The notes below the pieces were generated by a model. The model had not been told where the DNA came from. It did no database searches and was given only the letters and a program-made list of their open reading frames with translations. Positions 1-10,128 of a stretch of 64,000 nt of DNA are shown in pieces. Source of the DNA: Flagellimonas sp. MMG031. Lineage in GTDB: Bacteria > Bacteroidota > Bacteroidia > Flavobacteriales > Flavobacteriaceae. The stretch's first letter is position 1. Each line of letters starts with the position of its first letter. Both the position numbers and the translations under genes were made by a program. The stretch is from contig NZ_CP157804.1 in the NCBI RefSeq assembly GCF_040112705.1, positions 498,501-562,500 on the forward strand. Direction: 5' to 3'.

Positions 1-423
1 GGAGCAAACTTCCAATTTACCGCCTTTGTGCACGCACAACCAAGCCCATCCAGAGCCAAACTGCGTAGCTGCAGCATTGGAGAACTTTTCTTTAAAGGCA
101 TCGAAGGATCCAAAAGCCTCATCAATCGCGGAAGCCAATTCACCGGATGGTTTTCCGCCTCCGTTTGGGGACATTACTTCCCAGAACAGGCTGTGGTTAA
201 AAAACCCGCCTCCATTGTTCCTCACGGCTCCGTTGGACATGTCCAAATTGGAAAGAATATCCACGATTCCCTTCCCTTCCAAGTCAGTTCCTTCAATGGC
301 ACCGTTCAGTTTGGTGGTATATCCATTGTGGTGCTTGGTATGGTGGATTTCCATGGTTCTAGCGTCTATATGAGGTTCCAACGCATCGTATGCATACGGT
401 AATTTAGGTAATTCAAAAGCCAT
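1..423 (-). CDS. sodA: Superoxide dismutase (Fe/Mn), C-terminus beyond window
   Basis: The minus strand from ATG at 423 reads [20 protein letters not shown], the N-terminal hairpin of Fe/Mn superoxide dismutase, which converts superoxide to O2 and H2O2 in the cytoplasm. Metal-ligand contexts [10 protein letters not shown] (about residues 26-35) and FFNHSLFW (His near residue 82) are present, as is GSGWAWL near residue 135. The reading frame stays open through all 141 codons to the left edge, so the last part with the Asp and His ligands is missing. It is divergent from the helicase gene at 546. Whether the metal is Fe or Mn cannot be told from this fragment; the gene symbol follows common usage for the family. 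Confidence 0.95.
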   Translation of the reverse strand, partial: MAFELPKLPYAYDALEPHIDARTMEIHHTKHHNGYTTKLNGAIEGTDLEGKGIVDILSNLDMSNGAVRNNGGGFFNHSLFWEVMSPNGGGKPSGELASAIDEAFGSFDAFKEKFSNAAATQFGSGWAWLCVHKGGKLEVCS

Positions 424-545
424 AATTATCTTGTTTTTTTAGGTTATTAATCTATTCCCGTAAAAATACGGATTTTAACATTTATATTCCGCTAAAACCA
501 TGTTAACATGAGGTAAGGAATTCTTATTTTGCAGGAAAAACGTTT

Positions 546-3500
546 TTGGAGGGGTCTAATTTCAAAATATACAGCGCATCAGCCGGTTCGGGCAAAACCT
601 ACGCCCTGGCCAAGGCCTACCTCACCTTACTGCTCTCCAACGATTCACCGGTAAAGTTTCGTCAAATACTGGCCATTACCTTTACCAACAAGGCGGTGGA
701 GGAAATGAAGACCCGGATTCTGGACAACTTGTTCGCTTTTGGACAAGAAACTGTTCCCGAAAAACAGAAAAGTCTGTTCGTTACCCTTTGTGAAGAACTT
801 TCCTTAACGGAGGAAGAATTGCGACAACGTTCCCAACTCATCCTAAAACGGATTCTTCATAACTATTCCTTTTTTGAAATTTCTACCATAGATAAGTTCA
901 ACCACAAAATCATAAAGACCTTTGCCCGCGATCTCCATCTGTCCCAAAATTTTGAGGTAGAGCTCAATCAGGATTTATTGTTGGAAGAGGCCGTAGGGCG
1001 CTTGTTGGAACGTGCAGGAAACGATGAAGAGCTCACCGAAGTGTTGATTGCCTTTTCCCTCGAAAAAATCGATGATGATAAAAGCTGGGACATTACTTAC
1101 GATTTGATGGAAATCGGGAAGCTACTGTTCCAGGAAAACCACGCCGAGCATATTGAACCACTCCGTGAAAAATCCATTTCAGATTTTACCCAAATTCAAA
1201 AGCTGATTGCCTCAAAAAGCAAGGCCATTCAGGAAAAAGTGAAACAGCTTGCGCAGGATACGCTTTTGGAGATTGAGAACTTAGGGTTTGAATTGAATGA
1301 TTTCCCCAGTGGAACGCTTCCAAATCATTTTAAAAAAATATCCGAAGGCTTTATTGACATTAAAAGATTATATGCCAATAAGCTCGAAGAGAATTTAAGA
1401 GAGAACAAAAAAATCCTTTACGCAAAAGACAAAAGGGACTCTTCTGTTTTAGCTTCTGCCGTTTTAGAGCAGTTTTTACTTATAAAGAAGGACCTCCATC
1501 AACTGGTGTATCTTCAAAACATCTACGGCAACATCGTTCCAATGACCGTCTTGAACGAAATCGCCAAGGAAATCAAACATATTGAATTGGACAGGGACAT
1601 TGTGCCCATCTCGTCCCTGAACGCCATTCTGTCGAAAGAAATCAAAAACCAACCGGTTCCTTTTATTTACGAGCGAATGGGCGAAAAATACCGTCATTAC
1701 TTTATCGATGAGTTTCAGGACACCTCCAAAATGCAATGGGAGAACCTATTGCCCCTTATTGGCAATGCCTTGGAGAGTGAGGATGAAAGGCACCAACGTG
1801 GATCCTTGTTTTTGGTGGGCGATGTAAAACAAGCCATTTATCGCTGGCGAGGTGGCAGGGCCGAGCAATTTCTCCATTTGATCAACGGAAATTCGCATCC
1901 TTTTGTAGTGGAACCGAGCGTGCACTCCTTGGATACCAACTGGCGAAGCCAAGACGAAATTGTAAACTTTAATAATAGCTTTTTCACTGTTTCGGCACCC
2001 GTCTTGGCCCAAGAGGATTATCGCAATCTTTTTTTGAACGACTCGCATCAAAAAACAAACAACAAGCCAGGCGGTTACATTCAGCTATCCTTTTTGGATG
2101 CCGATTTGGAGGATAAGGACCAAGCATACTGCGAAGAAACTTTAAAGTCGATTCAGTTTATCATTTCTGAAAACCATTCTTATGCGGATATCTGCGTTCT
2201 GGTCCGTGATAACAAAAAAGGAATGTTGTTGGCCGATTTCTTGGCCCAGCACCAAATTCCTATCATTTCTTCGGATGCGTTATTGCTCTCCAAGAATGAA
2301 AAGGTGATTTTTTTGATTTCCATCCTCCGGATTTTCGAAAATCCCGCAGACCGTGAGGCGGCTTATCATATATTAAGGTATATAAGTGCAGATGGAGAGG
2401 GTGAACACAGTTTCATTTCCCAACATTTGGATGATATCGTACCTTTTATGGCCAACGAGCATGGTTTTGATTTGAACCAATTAAAAGGTAAGCCCGTGCT
2501 CACCATTTTGGAAATTGCCATAGTTCAATTTAAACTCAACCAAGGTTCCATAGCGCATATTTCCTTTTTGATGGACGAGGTACTCGACCTTGAAAAGAGG
2601 GATGGCCCAAGCGTTTATGCCTTTTTAAATTATTGGGAAACCAAAAAAGAATCGCTTTCCATTGCCGCACCGGACGGAGTGGATGCAGTAAAGATCATGA
2701 CCATCCATAAGGCCAAAGGGCTTGAGTTTCCGTTTGTGATATTTCCGTTTGCCGATTCACCTTTGATCAAAAGGGACAAAAAGTCGTGGGTTGCCGCCAC
2801 ATCCCAAGAAGACGAAATAGGGCTGGATGAGTTCCTTTTGAACACCAAGAGCGATATGCTGGAATATAACCCCATAACACAGGCCAAATATGTGGAAGTG
2901 GAGCAAAAGTCTTTATTAGATGCTATGAACGTGCTGTATGTGGCCCTCACCCGTCCCGAAAAAGGCCTGTTCATTATTACAGAAAAGAGCAAAAAGGAGA
3001 TCGCAAGCATCGAAACTGCTACATCCTACCAAGACCTTTTCCAGTGGTACGTTCAGCAACAACATGTAAAGGAAACCGAACACGGCGTCTATACCATTGG
3101 TGTTTTTCCTTCGGAAAGCGGTAGGAAAGCTGCTGAGCCTGCAGAGAACTATATCCCCTACATCTCTCGAACCAAAACAGACAGTGGTTTCACCATTTCC
3201 ACCACATCGGGTCGCCTGTGGGACGACGAACGCTTGGAAGCCATCGAAATGGGGAATGTTATCCATTTTGCATTGAGTCAAATCAAAACAGCAAAAGATG
3301 TAGACCCCATTTTGGAGCGTTTGGAAATCGAAGGACATTTTCCAAAAGAGGCTTCTGCGGACATCAAACAAAAAGTATTGGACGTTGTGAACCATCCGAA
3401 ATTGGCTGACCTTTTCTCGGAACATCGTACCATTCTAAACGAGCAAGAGATCCTGACAACAGATGGAAAATCCTTGCGTCCCGACCGAATTGTTCTGGAT

Positions 3501-3662
3501 GGAAAACGGGCTACCATCATCGACTACAAAACAGGTAAAGCCTCCCCAAGGCACAAAGAACAGATTGCCAACTACGGAGCTGTTTTGAGCGAAATGGACT
3601 TTAAGGTAAAACAATCCATTATTGTTTATATTGACCAACAAATAGACCCTATTTTTGTATAA
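546..3662 (+). CDS. addA: AddA-like UvrD-family helicase/PD-(D/E)XK nuclease
   Basis: A 1038-aa SF1A helicase with a C-terminal nuclease, the AddA/RexA type that unwinds and resects double-strand ends for RecA. Visible motifs: Walker A SAGSGKT (residues 12-18), TFTNKAVEEMK (near 45), Walker B FIDEFQDTS (near 386), LVGDVKQAIYRWRGG (near 424), MTIHKAKGLEFPF (near 718), NVLYVALTRP (near 795) and the nuclease core RPDRIVLD...IIDYKTGK (near 977-999). The start is TTG; Walker A lies only about 12 residues in, as in the family, so no upstream start is needed. The likely partner is the nuclease at 6499, separated from this gene by kbl and the OmpA gene. The symbol is by family resemblance; Bacteroidetes versions are divergent. 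Confidence 0.88.
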   Translation: MEGSNFKIYSASAGSGKTYALAKAYLTLLLSNDSPVKFRQILAITFTNKAVEEMKTRILDNLFAFGQETVPEKQKSLFVTLCEELSLTEEELRQRSQLILKRILHNYSFFEISTIDKFNHKIIKTFARDLHLSQNFEVELNQDLLLEEAVGRLLERAGNDEELTEVLIAFSLEKIDDDKSWDITYDLMEIGKLLFQENHAEHIEPLREKSISDFTQIQKLIASKSKAIQEKVKQLAQDTLLEIENLGFELNDFPSGTLPNHFKKISEGFIDIKRLYANKLEENLRENKKILYAKDKRDSSVLASAVLEQFLLIKKDLHQLVYLQNIYGNIVPMTVLNEIAKEIKHIELDRDIVPISSLNAILSKEIKNQPVPFIYERMGEKYRHYFIDEFQDTSKMQWENLLPLIGNALESEDERHQRGSLFLVGDVKQAIYRWRGGRAEQFLHLINGNSHPFVVEPSVHSLDTNWRSQDEIVNFNNSFFTVSAPVLAQEDYRNLFLNDSHQKTNNKPGGYIQLSFLDADLEDKDQAYCEETLKSIQFIISENHSYADICVLVRDNKKGMLLADFLAQHQIPIISSDALLLSKNEKVIFLISILRIFENPADREAAYHILRYISADGEGEHSFISQHLDDIVPFMANEHGFDLNQLKGKPVLTILEIAIVQFKLNQGSIAHISFLMDEVLDLEKRDGPSVYAFLNYWETKKESLSIAAPDGVDAVKIMTIHKAKGLEFPFVIFPFADSPLIKRDKKSWVAATSQEDEIGLDEFLLNTKSDMLEYNPITQAKYVEVEQKSLLDAMNVLYVALTRPEKGLFIITEKSKKEIASIETATSYQDLFQWYVQQQHVKETEHGVYTIGVFPSESGRKAAEPAENYIPYISRTKTDSGFTISTTSGRLWDDERLEAIEMGNVIHFALSQIKTAKDVDPILERLEIEGHFPKEASADIKQKVLDVVNHPKLADLFSEHRTILNEQEILTTDGKSLRPDRIVLDGKRATIIDYKTGKASPRHKEQIANYGAVLSEMDFKVKQSIIVYIDQQIDPIFV

Positions 3663-3677
3663 ACCTATTTAAAAGAT

Positions 3678-4871
3678 ATGTACGGAAAAATTAAAGAGCA
3701 TTTGGCCAAAGAGTTGAAAGAAATCGAAGAAGCTGGCCTATTCAAGAAAGAACGTATCATTACCTCGCCCCAAGGTGCTGTGATAAAAATCTCCACGGGA
3801 GAAGAGGTCATTAATTTTTGTGCGAACAACTACTTGGGACTATCCTCCCATCCCGAAGTGATCCAGGCCGCCAAGGATGCCTTGGACACGCACGGCTTCG
3901 GTATGTCGTCAGTTCGCTTTATCTGTGGAACTCAGGACATCCATAAAGAACTGGAGCAAAAAATCGCCCATTTCTATGGAACAGAAGATACCATATTATA
4001 TGCAGCGGCCTTCGATGCGAACGGAGGAGTCTTTGAGCCCTTGCTCACCGCCGAAGACGCTATTATCTCCGATTCGCTGAACCATGCTTCCATTATCGAT
4101 GGGGTGCGTTTGTGCAAGGCAAAACGTTACCGCTACGCGAACAACGATATGGCCGATTTGGAGAAACAACTCAAACAAAGCAATGCGGATGGGGCCCGAT
4201 TCAAGATTATTGTTACAGATGGAGTGTTCTCCATGGATGGTTTATTGGCCCCATTGGACAAAATATGTGACTTAGCAGATAAATACGATGCCTTGGTCAT
4301 GATAGATGAGTGTCATGCTGCTGGATTTATTGGCGAAACAGGCCGTGGCACCCTGGAAGAAAAGGGTGTAATGGACCGCATCGATATTATTACAGGTACT
4401 TTGGGCAAGGCTCTGGGCGGTGCGATGGGAGGTTACACCACTGGTAAAAAGGAAATCATAGAAATGCTGCGCCAGCGCTCCCGACCATATTTGTTCTCCA
4501 ATTCCTTGGCACCGGCCATTGTGGGGGCATCCATTAAGGTATTCGACATGTTGGATAAGGACACCACCCTACGGGATAAATTGCAGCACAATACGGAATA
4601 CTTTAAAAAAGGAATGAAAGAAGCTGGTTTTGATATTATCGATGGTGATTCTGCCATAGTCCCCGTAATGCTTTATGACGCCAAGCTATCCCAAGATATG
4701 GCAGATATGCTGTTAAAAGAGGGCATTTATGTGATAGGTTTCTTCTATCCCGTGGTTCCCAAGGACAAGGCGAGAATACGTGTGCAGCTCTCTGCGGCCC
4801 ACGAAAAGGAGCATTTGGACCAAGCAATTAATGCCTTTATTAAAGTAGGAAAGTCGTTAAATGTCATCTAA
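3678..4871 (+). CDS. kbl: Glycine C-acetyltransferase (2-amino-3-ketobutyrate CoA ligase)
   Basis: A 397-aa PLP enzyme of the alpha-oxoamine synthase family. It cleaves 2-amino-3-ketobutyrate with CoA to glycine and acetyl-CoA in threonine breakdown. The PLP lysine is Lys244 in [11 protein letters not shown], and the family signatures [12 protein letters not shown] (near residue 50) and [10 protein letters not shown] (near 205) are present. Length and motifs fit Kbl better than BioF or HemA. It starts 15 bp after the helicase stop, so it may be co-transcribed. The usual partner threonine dehydrogenase (tdh) is not in this window. Confidence 0.95.
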   Translation: MYGKIKEHLAKELKEIEEAGLFKKERIITSPQGAVIKISTGEEVINFCANNYLGLSSHPEVIQAAKDALDTHGFGMSSVRFICGTQDIHKELEQKIAHFYGTEDTILYAAAFDANGGVFEPLLTAEDAIISDSLNHASIIDGVRLCKAKRYRYANNDMADLEKQLKQSNADGARFKIIVTDGVFSMDGLLAPLDKICDLADKYDALVMIDECHAAGFIGETGRGTLEEKGVMDRIDIITGTLGKALGGAMGGYTTGKKEIIEMLRQRSRPYLFSNSLAPAIVGASIKVFDMLDKDTTLRDKLQHNTEYFKKGMKEAGFDIIDGDSAIVPVMLYDAKLSQDMADMLLKEGIYVIGFFYPVVPKDKARIRVQLSAAHEKEHLDQAINAFIKVGKSLNVI

Positions 4872-4928
4872 AATCGACGAAATGCAATAAATCTTCTGGC
4901 AAATGAGTCAAAAAAAAAGAAATTTAGA

Positions 4929-4960
4929 TTTTGTTAATAAGTCTTAACAACTTACATTTG
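4929..4960 (+). promoter_or_regulatory. Bacteroidetes-type promoter of the OmpA gene
   Basis: TTG at 4931-4933 and TACATTTG at 4953-4960 are 19 bp apart, matching the Bacteroidetes sigma-A pattern TTG-N(17-23)-TAnnTTTG. The box lies 34 bp before the OmpA start codon, leaving a short leader. The match is exact, and the strong codon bias of the gene fits a strong promoter. Confidence 0.65.
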
Positions 4961-4994
4961 CTGCTGATAAACACTTAAACTTAAAATTTTGAGC

Positions 4995-6434
4995 ATGAAA
5001 CATCTTAGCAAATTATTGGTTGTTGCTCTTGTATTTGTAGGGATCAACAGCATACAAGCGCAAGACGAAAATAATCCCTGGCAGGTAAGCATAGGGGTGA
5101 ATGCAATAGACGTCTATCCTACAAATGATGAGAACAACCCGTTCTCCAGTACTACATTGTTCGATGAGTACTTCAACGTAACCGATCACTGGAACATTTT
5201 GCCATCTGTATCATACATTGGCGTTTCCAAGTACATCGGTGATGGTTTCTCTGTAGGAGCTAGAGGTTCTTTGAACAGAATCGAAAAATTGGGAGACTTC
5301 GATGCCGATGATCTTTCTCACTACGCTATAGATGGTACCATTAAGTATAACATCCTTAAAAACACCGTAGTTGATCCTTTCGTAGAGATCGGTGGTGGTT
5401 ATACTTGGGTTGATGAAATCGGTGCTGGTACCGTTAACGGTGGTATTGGTGTTAACTTCTGGTTTTCTGACAACCTTGGTTTCACACTTCAAACACAATA
5501 TAAGCACGCTTTCGAGGATTACTTGGTAAAGCACTTCCAGCACATGGCTGGTCTTAGCATCAAATTTGGTGGTACTGACACTGATGGTGATGGTATCTAC
5601 GACAAAGACGATGCTTGTCCAGAAGTAGCTGGTCTAGCGGCTTTCAACGGATGTCCTGATTCTGACGGTGATGGTATCGAGGATGCAAAAGATGCATGTC
5701 CTAACGAAGCTGGTTCCAAAGAAATGAACGGATGTCCTGATTCTGACGGTGACGGTGTTGCCGATAAAGATGACGCTTGTCCAAACACTGCTGGTCTTCC
5801 TGCACTAGCTGGTTGTCCTGATGCTGACGGTGACGGTGTTGCCGATAAAGATGACGCTTGTCCAAACACTGCTGGTCTTCCTGCACTAGCTGGTTGTCCT
5901 GATGCTGACGGTGACGGTGTTGCCGATAAAGATGATGAGTGTCCTAACGAAGCTGGACCTGCCGCTAACAACGGATGCCCTTGGCCAGATTCTGACGGTG
6001 ACGGTGTACTTGACAAAGATGATCAGTGTCCAGAAGTTGCCGGTACTGTTGCTAACAACGGATGCCCAGAAGTAACTGAGGAAGTTCAGAAGCAATTGAA
6101 CGACTACGCTAGAACTATCTTGTTCGATACTGGTAAGTCTTCTATCAAAGCAGAATCTACTTCTGTAATGGTTGACATCATCCAAATCTTGAACGAGTAT
6201 CCTACTGCTAAGTTTACTGTAGAAGGTCACACTGACAGCGTAGGTAGCGACCAATTGAACCAAAAACTTTCTGAGGAAAGAGCTAATTCTGTTAGAAACT
6301 TCTTGATCGACAAAGGAATCGATGCCGGTAGATTGACTGCCATCGGTTACGGTGAAGAGAAGCCAATCGCTACCAACAACACAAGAGCTGGTAGAGCACA
6401 GAACAGACGAGTTGAAATCAACTTGGTGAAGTAA
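4995..6434 (+). CDS. OmpA-family outer-membrane protein with TSP3 repeats
   Basis: A 479-aa envelope protein. ATG at 4995 gives a signal peptide [14 protein letters not shown]...SIQA cleaved before QDENNPW; the frame opens two codons earlier at a TTG, which is less likely. Residues about 22-190 look like a beta-barrel with alternating aromatic strands. About 195-360 is a run of acidic thrombospondin-type-3 Ca-binding repeats of the form DSDGDGVxDKDDxCP. About 365-479 is the peptidoglycan-binding OmpA domain ([27 protein letters not shown]). Codon choice is strongly biased compared with neighbours, which suggests high expression. It anchors the outer membrane to the wall; any more specific role is not visible. 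Confidence 0.93.
   Translation: MKHLSKLLVVALVFVGINSIQAQDENNPWQVSIGVNAIDVYPTNDENNPFSSTTLFDEYFNVTDHWNILPSVSYIGVSKYIGDGFSVGARGSLNRIEKLGDFDADDLSHYAIDGTIKYNILKNTVVDPFVEIGGGYTWVDEIGAGTVNGGIGVNFWFSDNLGFTLQTQYKHAFEDYLVKHFQHMAGLSIKFGGTDTDGDGIYDKDDACPEVAGLAAFNGCPDSDGDGIEDAKDACPNEAGSKEMNGCPDSDGDGVADKDDACPNTAGLPALAGCPDADGDGVADKDDACPNTAGLPALAGCPDADGDGVADKDDECPNEAGPAANNGCPWPDSDGDGVLDKDDQCPEVAGTVANNGCPEVTEEVQKQLNDYARTILFDTGKSSIKAESTSVMVDIIQILNEYPTAKFTVEGHTDSVGSDQLNQKLSEERANSVRNFLIDKGIDAGRLTAIGYGEEKPIATNNTRAGRAQNRRVEINLVK
5745..5906 (+). repeat. Exact 81-bp in-frame tandem duplication
   Basis: 5745-5825 and 5826-5906 are identical 81-bp units encoding 27 residues each (two TSP3 calcium repeats, from [17 protein letters not shown] onward). 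A third partial copy starts at 5907 and diverges after about 30 bp. Identity down to silent positions indicates recent slippage or unequal recombination that lengthened the periplasmic linker. Confidence 0.9.
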
Positions 6435-6460
6435 TAAAAGAAACAAAGTTTTCTTGAAAA

Positions 6461-6487
6461 AGGCTCCGCAAATGCGGGGCCTTTTTT
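6461..6487 (+). terminator. Rho-independent terminator after the OmpA gene
   Basis: The 9-bp stem AGGCTCCGC / GCGGGGCCT (one G-T pair) with loop AAAT is followed by a run of T. It sits 27 bp after the OmpA stop and 12 bp before the AddB-like start, so it should uncouple the two genes. Confidence 0.9.
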
Positions 6488-6498
6488 ATTTTTAATCC

Positions 6499-9231
6499 AT
6501 GCAGCAGACTTTTCTCGAATATGTGCTGGACGACCTGGCAAATAAGCAACTGGACATTACCCAATGTACCTTTGTGCTTCCTAGTAAACGTTCAGGGACA
6601 TTCTTGAAAAAGTATATCTCCGAACGCCTTGTAAAAAACATATTCAGTCCAGAAATACTATCCATTCAAGAATTCATCGGAAATCTTACGGATATCAAGC
6701 AAGCTTCCAACATTGATTTGCTGTTGGCGCTCTATGAAGTATACAAAGCTTCGCAAAAAGAAAATCCGGACGACTTTGCCTCCTTCATGAATTGGGGACA
6801 AACCCTATTGCAGGACTTTAATGAAATCGACGGCTACCTTATTCCGGCGAAAGACATCTTAAATTACCTTTCCGCCATCAAGGAAATTAACCACTGGTCC
6901 ACCAGCAAGGATAAATCCGAACTTGTGGAAAATTACCTGCAGCTGTGGAAGAACCTAGAAAGTATTTACGAACGCTTCTACGCCAGCTTGATAGCACAAA
7001 AACGCGCCTACCAAGGGCTGATTCAACGAGAAGCGGTAAAAGTACTTCAACAAGAAAGTCCCAAAGGAAGTGAATCAAACCCCATCATATTTGTGGGCTT
7101 TAATGCATTGAACAATGCAGAGTCCAATATTATCCAGCACTATCTGGAAACAGGAAATTCCCACATCTACTGGGATATCGATTCCTATTTTTTGAACGAC
7201 CCTATCCATGATGCAGGCCTTTTTATTCGGAACTATCAGTTTAATTGGCCCTATTACAAACATGGGCACAAAATAACGCCACAGAACAACTTTCTCTCCA
7301 AAAAGAACATCGTTATCACAGGAGTACCCAAAAACATCTCACAGACAAAGTATGTGGGTCAATTATTGGGGGAGCTCGATACAAACAGCGAGATAGACAT
7401 CAAAAAGACTGCCTTGGTCCTTGCCGATGAGACTTTGCTCAACCCGATATTGCATGCGGTACCAGAGAATATTCCAGAAGTGAACATTACGATGGGGATG
7501 CCCATGAACAAAACGGTGCTCTACTCCTTTTTTATCAGTTATCTGGAGCTTCAACTTAACGCTTCGGAGAATGGATGGTTCTACAAGCGCGTACTGGAAT
7601 TCATTTCCAATCCGTATGCCTTAACGCTCTCCACTGAAGATCAGGGGAATTTTGCCCAAAAAATGTCCAAGGACATCAAAGAACATAACCTTATCTATCT
7701 CAATAAAGCGGCCCTAACGAAGTATCCAAAAGCTCAACCGTTGTTGTCGATCATATTTCCAGATACGGCCCTATCCCCCATGGAATGGATACAAAACAGT
7801 TTAACACTCATTGAGCGCCTAAAGACCATCTACCAAAAAGAAAAAAATGCGCTCGAACTGGAATATTTGTATCGATTTTATGCGCTTTTTAATCAATTGG
7901 GACAGTATTTGGACAAAGTGGATTTTATGGGTGAACTGAAATCCATCAAAAATTTGTTCAAACAATTGGCGAATATGGAATCCTTGGATTTTATCGGTCA
8001 GCCGCTGACCGGTTTTCAGATTATGGGAATGTTGGAAAGCCGAAACTTGGATTTTAAAACGGTTATCATTACCTCGGTGAACGAAGGCATACTGCCCTCG
8101 GGAAAATCGAACAATTCCTTTATTCCTTTTGATGTGAAACGGGACTACGGCCTTCCCACTTACAAGGAAAAAGATGCCATCTACGTCTACCACTTTTACC
8201 GCCTGATTCAGCGCGCGAAGAACATTTACATTACCTATAACACCGAACCTGATGTACTTGAAGGTGGCGAGAAAAGCAGACTGATCACCCAATTGCTCAC
8301 CGATGAACGATTAAAAGCCAATGTAAAACACTCCATCGCCACACCAAAAATTACCATTGAGGCCAAACAGCCTATCCAGATCCAAAAGGATAAAAAGCTC
8401 ATGGAGGATTTAAAAGTGTTTGCCCAAAAAGGGTTTTCGCCCACCTCGCTGACCAATTACATTAAGAATCCTATCGATTTTTACACAAGAAATATCCTTA
8501 AAATCAATGATTTGGATGAAGTGGAGGAAAATATAGCGGCCAACACCTTTGGCACCATTATCCACGATAGTTTGGAGCAGCTCTACTTGCCTCTCGTTGG
8601 TGAAACATTGACCGAGGAACATATCAAAAGCTTAAAAAAAGAAGTGCCCCAAGTGGTGCAGCATCATTTTAACAAAAACCTATCAGGGGTCGATGTTTCC
8701 AAAGGAAGGTTTCTGTTGGTGTACAATGTTATCCTGAAATATCTGTACAACTTCTTTGACAACGAAATGCACCAACTAAAGCGTCATCACATCAAAATAC
8801 TGGCTTTGGAAGAACGCTATGAAGCCTTGATAAACGTTCCAGAACTTGACTTTCCCATCAAGCTAAAAGGAACTTTGGACCGTGTGGATGAATTTAACGG
8901 TACCATCCGTATCATCGACTACAAAACGGGAAAAGTAGAATCCAAAAACGTGAAAATATCGGATTGGGAAGACTTGATTACAGATTACGACAAGAGCAAA
9001 GCCTTTCAATTGTTATGCTATGCCTACTTGTATGCCAAAAAGCACGGCAAAACGGATGTCGAAGCAGGAATCATTTCCTTTAAAAAATTGAGCCAAGGGC
9101 TATTACCTTTTTCAGAGGACAAGGATACCCGAATACACTCGGATACCCTTGCCCAATTTGAAACTTATCTATTTCGATTGATTGGGGAGATTTGTGATGC
9201 CACAAATCCCCTAACAGAGAAAATCGACTGA
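6499..9231 (+). CDS. addB: AddB-like PD-(D/E)XK nuclease/inactivated helicase
   Basis: A 910-aa protein resembling AddB/RexB, the second nuclease subunit of the AddAB resection machine. The C-terminal nuclease core is GTLDRVDEF...IIDYKTGK (about residues 787-810) followed by FQLLCYAYLY. An N-terminal helicase-like region is present but the start reads TFVLPSKRSGTFLKKY, with no canonical Walker A GxxGK(S/T), so the ATPase is probably inactive. SVNEGILPSGK (near residue 530) resembles the AddB helicase motif. ATG at 6499 lies 12 bp after the OmpA terminator. The gene converges on an SDR gene with no gap. Confidence 0.82.
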   Translation: MQQTFLEYVLDDLANKQLDITQCTFVLPSKRSGTFLKKYISERLVKNIFSPEILSIQEFIGNLTDIKQASNIDLLLALYEVYKASQKENPDDFASFMNWGQTLLQDFNEIDGYLIPAKDILNYLSAIKEINHWSTSKDKSELVENYLQLWKNLESIYERFYASLIAQKRAYQGLIQREAVKVLQQESPKGSESNPIIFVGFNALNNAESNIIQHYLETGNSHIYWDIDSYFLNDPIHDAGLFIRNYQFNWPYYKHGHKITPQNNFLSKKNIVITGVPKNISQTKYVGQLLGELDTNSEIDIKKTALVLADETLLNPILHAVPENIPEVNITMGMPMNKTVLYSFFISYLELQLNASENGWFYKRVLEFISNPYALTLSTEDQGNFAQKMSKDIKEHNLIYLNKAALTKYPKAQPLLSIIFPDTALSPMEWIQNSLTLIERLKTIYQKEKNALELEYLYRFYALFNQLGQYLDKVDFMGELKSIKNLFKQLANMESLDFIGQPLTGFQIMGMLESRNLDFKTVIITSVNEGILPSGKSNNSFIPFDVKRDYGLPTYKEKDAIYVYHFYRLIQRAKNIYITYNTEPDVLEGGEKSRLITQLLTDERLKANVKHSIATPKITIEAKQPIQIQKDKKLMEDLKVFAQKGFSPTSLTNYIKNPIDFYTRNILKINDLDEVEENIAANTFGTIIHDSLEQLYLPLVGETLTEEHIKSLKKEVPQVVQHHFNKNLSGVDVSKGRFLLVYNVILKYLYNFFDNEMHQLKRHHIKILALEERYEALINVPELDFPIKLKGTLDRVDEFNGTIRIIDYKTGKVESKNVKISDWEDLITDYDKSKAFQLLCYAYLYAKKHGKTDVEAGIISFKKLSQGLLPFSEDKDTRIHSDTLAQFETYLFRLIGEICDATNPLTEKID

Positions 9232-9942
9232 TTATTTTAGATCCGGACGTGTGGGACGCACCTCGATTTTACTGGGCAAGGTACGTGGATGCATCTTCAA
9301 TAAATCAATGACCAACTTTCCAATGTCCTCCGGTTGAATTTTCCACGCATCCTTGTCGGATGGTTCATTATTATTGAAATGGGATGCTACCGAACCGGGC
9401 ATAATGGTGGTGACCTTGATGTTGTGTGGCCTTAAATCGAGCATTGCAGCTTGGGTAAATCCGACCACGCCAAACTTAGTGGCGTTATAGCCTGCTCCCT
9501 GTGCAAAAAAGTTGGTGCCCGCCAAACTGGCCAAGGTCATATAATACCCTTCAGATTTTTTCAAGGCATCAACCGAAGCTTTTAAGGTATGATACACTCC
9601 ATTCAAATTGGTATCGATCATTTGGTGCCATTTGTCATCACCCAGCTCATCAATGGGTGCAAAATGTCCAACCCCTGCATTGGCCATCACTACATCCAAC
9701 TGTCCCCATTTATCCAATATGGCGGCGACTGCCTTTTGTTCATCTTCCAAATTGGACACATCGGATACCAATCCCAAAACATGGTCGGGACGGTCTAACC
9801 CTTTTACGGCAGTATCGGCACTTTCTTGACTTCGGCCACTAATGGCCACTTTCATGCCTTGCTCCAACAAACATTCGGCAATTCCGTATCCAATACCTTT
9901 GGTACCTCCTGTGATGTATGCTACTTTTCCTTCTAGTTTCAT
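9232..9942 (-). CDS. SDR family NAD(P)-dependent oxidoreductase
   Basis: A 236-aa short-chain dehydrogenase/reductase. The cofactor-binding motif TGGTKGIGYG begins near residue 11, NAG follows near 90, and the catalytic YNATK lies near 152-156 with the serine in LASLAG upstream. Family members reduce or oxidise carbonyl/alcohol groups. The sequence resembles 3-oxoacyl-ACP reductase (FabG)-like generalists, but the substrate cannot be told. The stop codon directly abuts the end of the AddB-like gene on the opposite strand. Confidence 0.9.
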   Translation of the reverse strand: MKLEGKVAYITGGTKGIGYGIAECLLEQGMKVAISGRSQESADTAVKGLDRPDHVLGLVSDVSNLEDEQKAVAAILDKWGQLDVVMANAGVGHFAPIDELGDDKWHQMIDTNLNGVYHTLKASVDALKKSEGYYMTLASLAGTNFFAQGAGYNATKFGVVGFTQAAMLDLRPHNIKVTTIMPGSVASHFNNNEPSDKDAWKIQPEDIGKLVIDLLKMHPRTLPSKIEVRPTRPDLK

Positions 9943-10128
9943 GTTGATTTTGTTTTCAAGTAAAGTTCAAAAAAGCAGGGACCAAATACAAAAAATCCAT
10001 CCTAAAGGATGGTTAATGTTTGAATGTGGTGTGACTTTACTGAAAATTGATACTTTTATTTCATCTTAAAATTCGAAACCCATACCGTACCAGAAATCCT
10101 GAAGCGCCAACGGCTGCAGGAATACGGT

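Noticed and set aside
5597..6016. Minus-strand open frame of 139 codons inside the OmpA gene
   Set aside because: It is a Ser/Pro-rich mirror of the Asp-rich TSP3 repeats; the plus strand has signal peptide, repeats and OmpA domain.
9998..10013. Small hairpin CCATCCTAAAGGATGG as a terminator or riboswitch before the RluA-family gene
   Set aside because: The stem is only six pairs with no T-tract in either direction, and it falls in the divergent promoter region; nothing supports a specific role.
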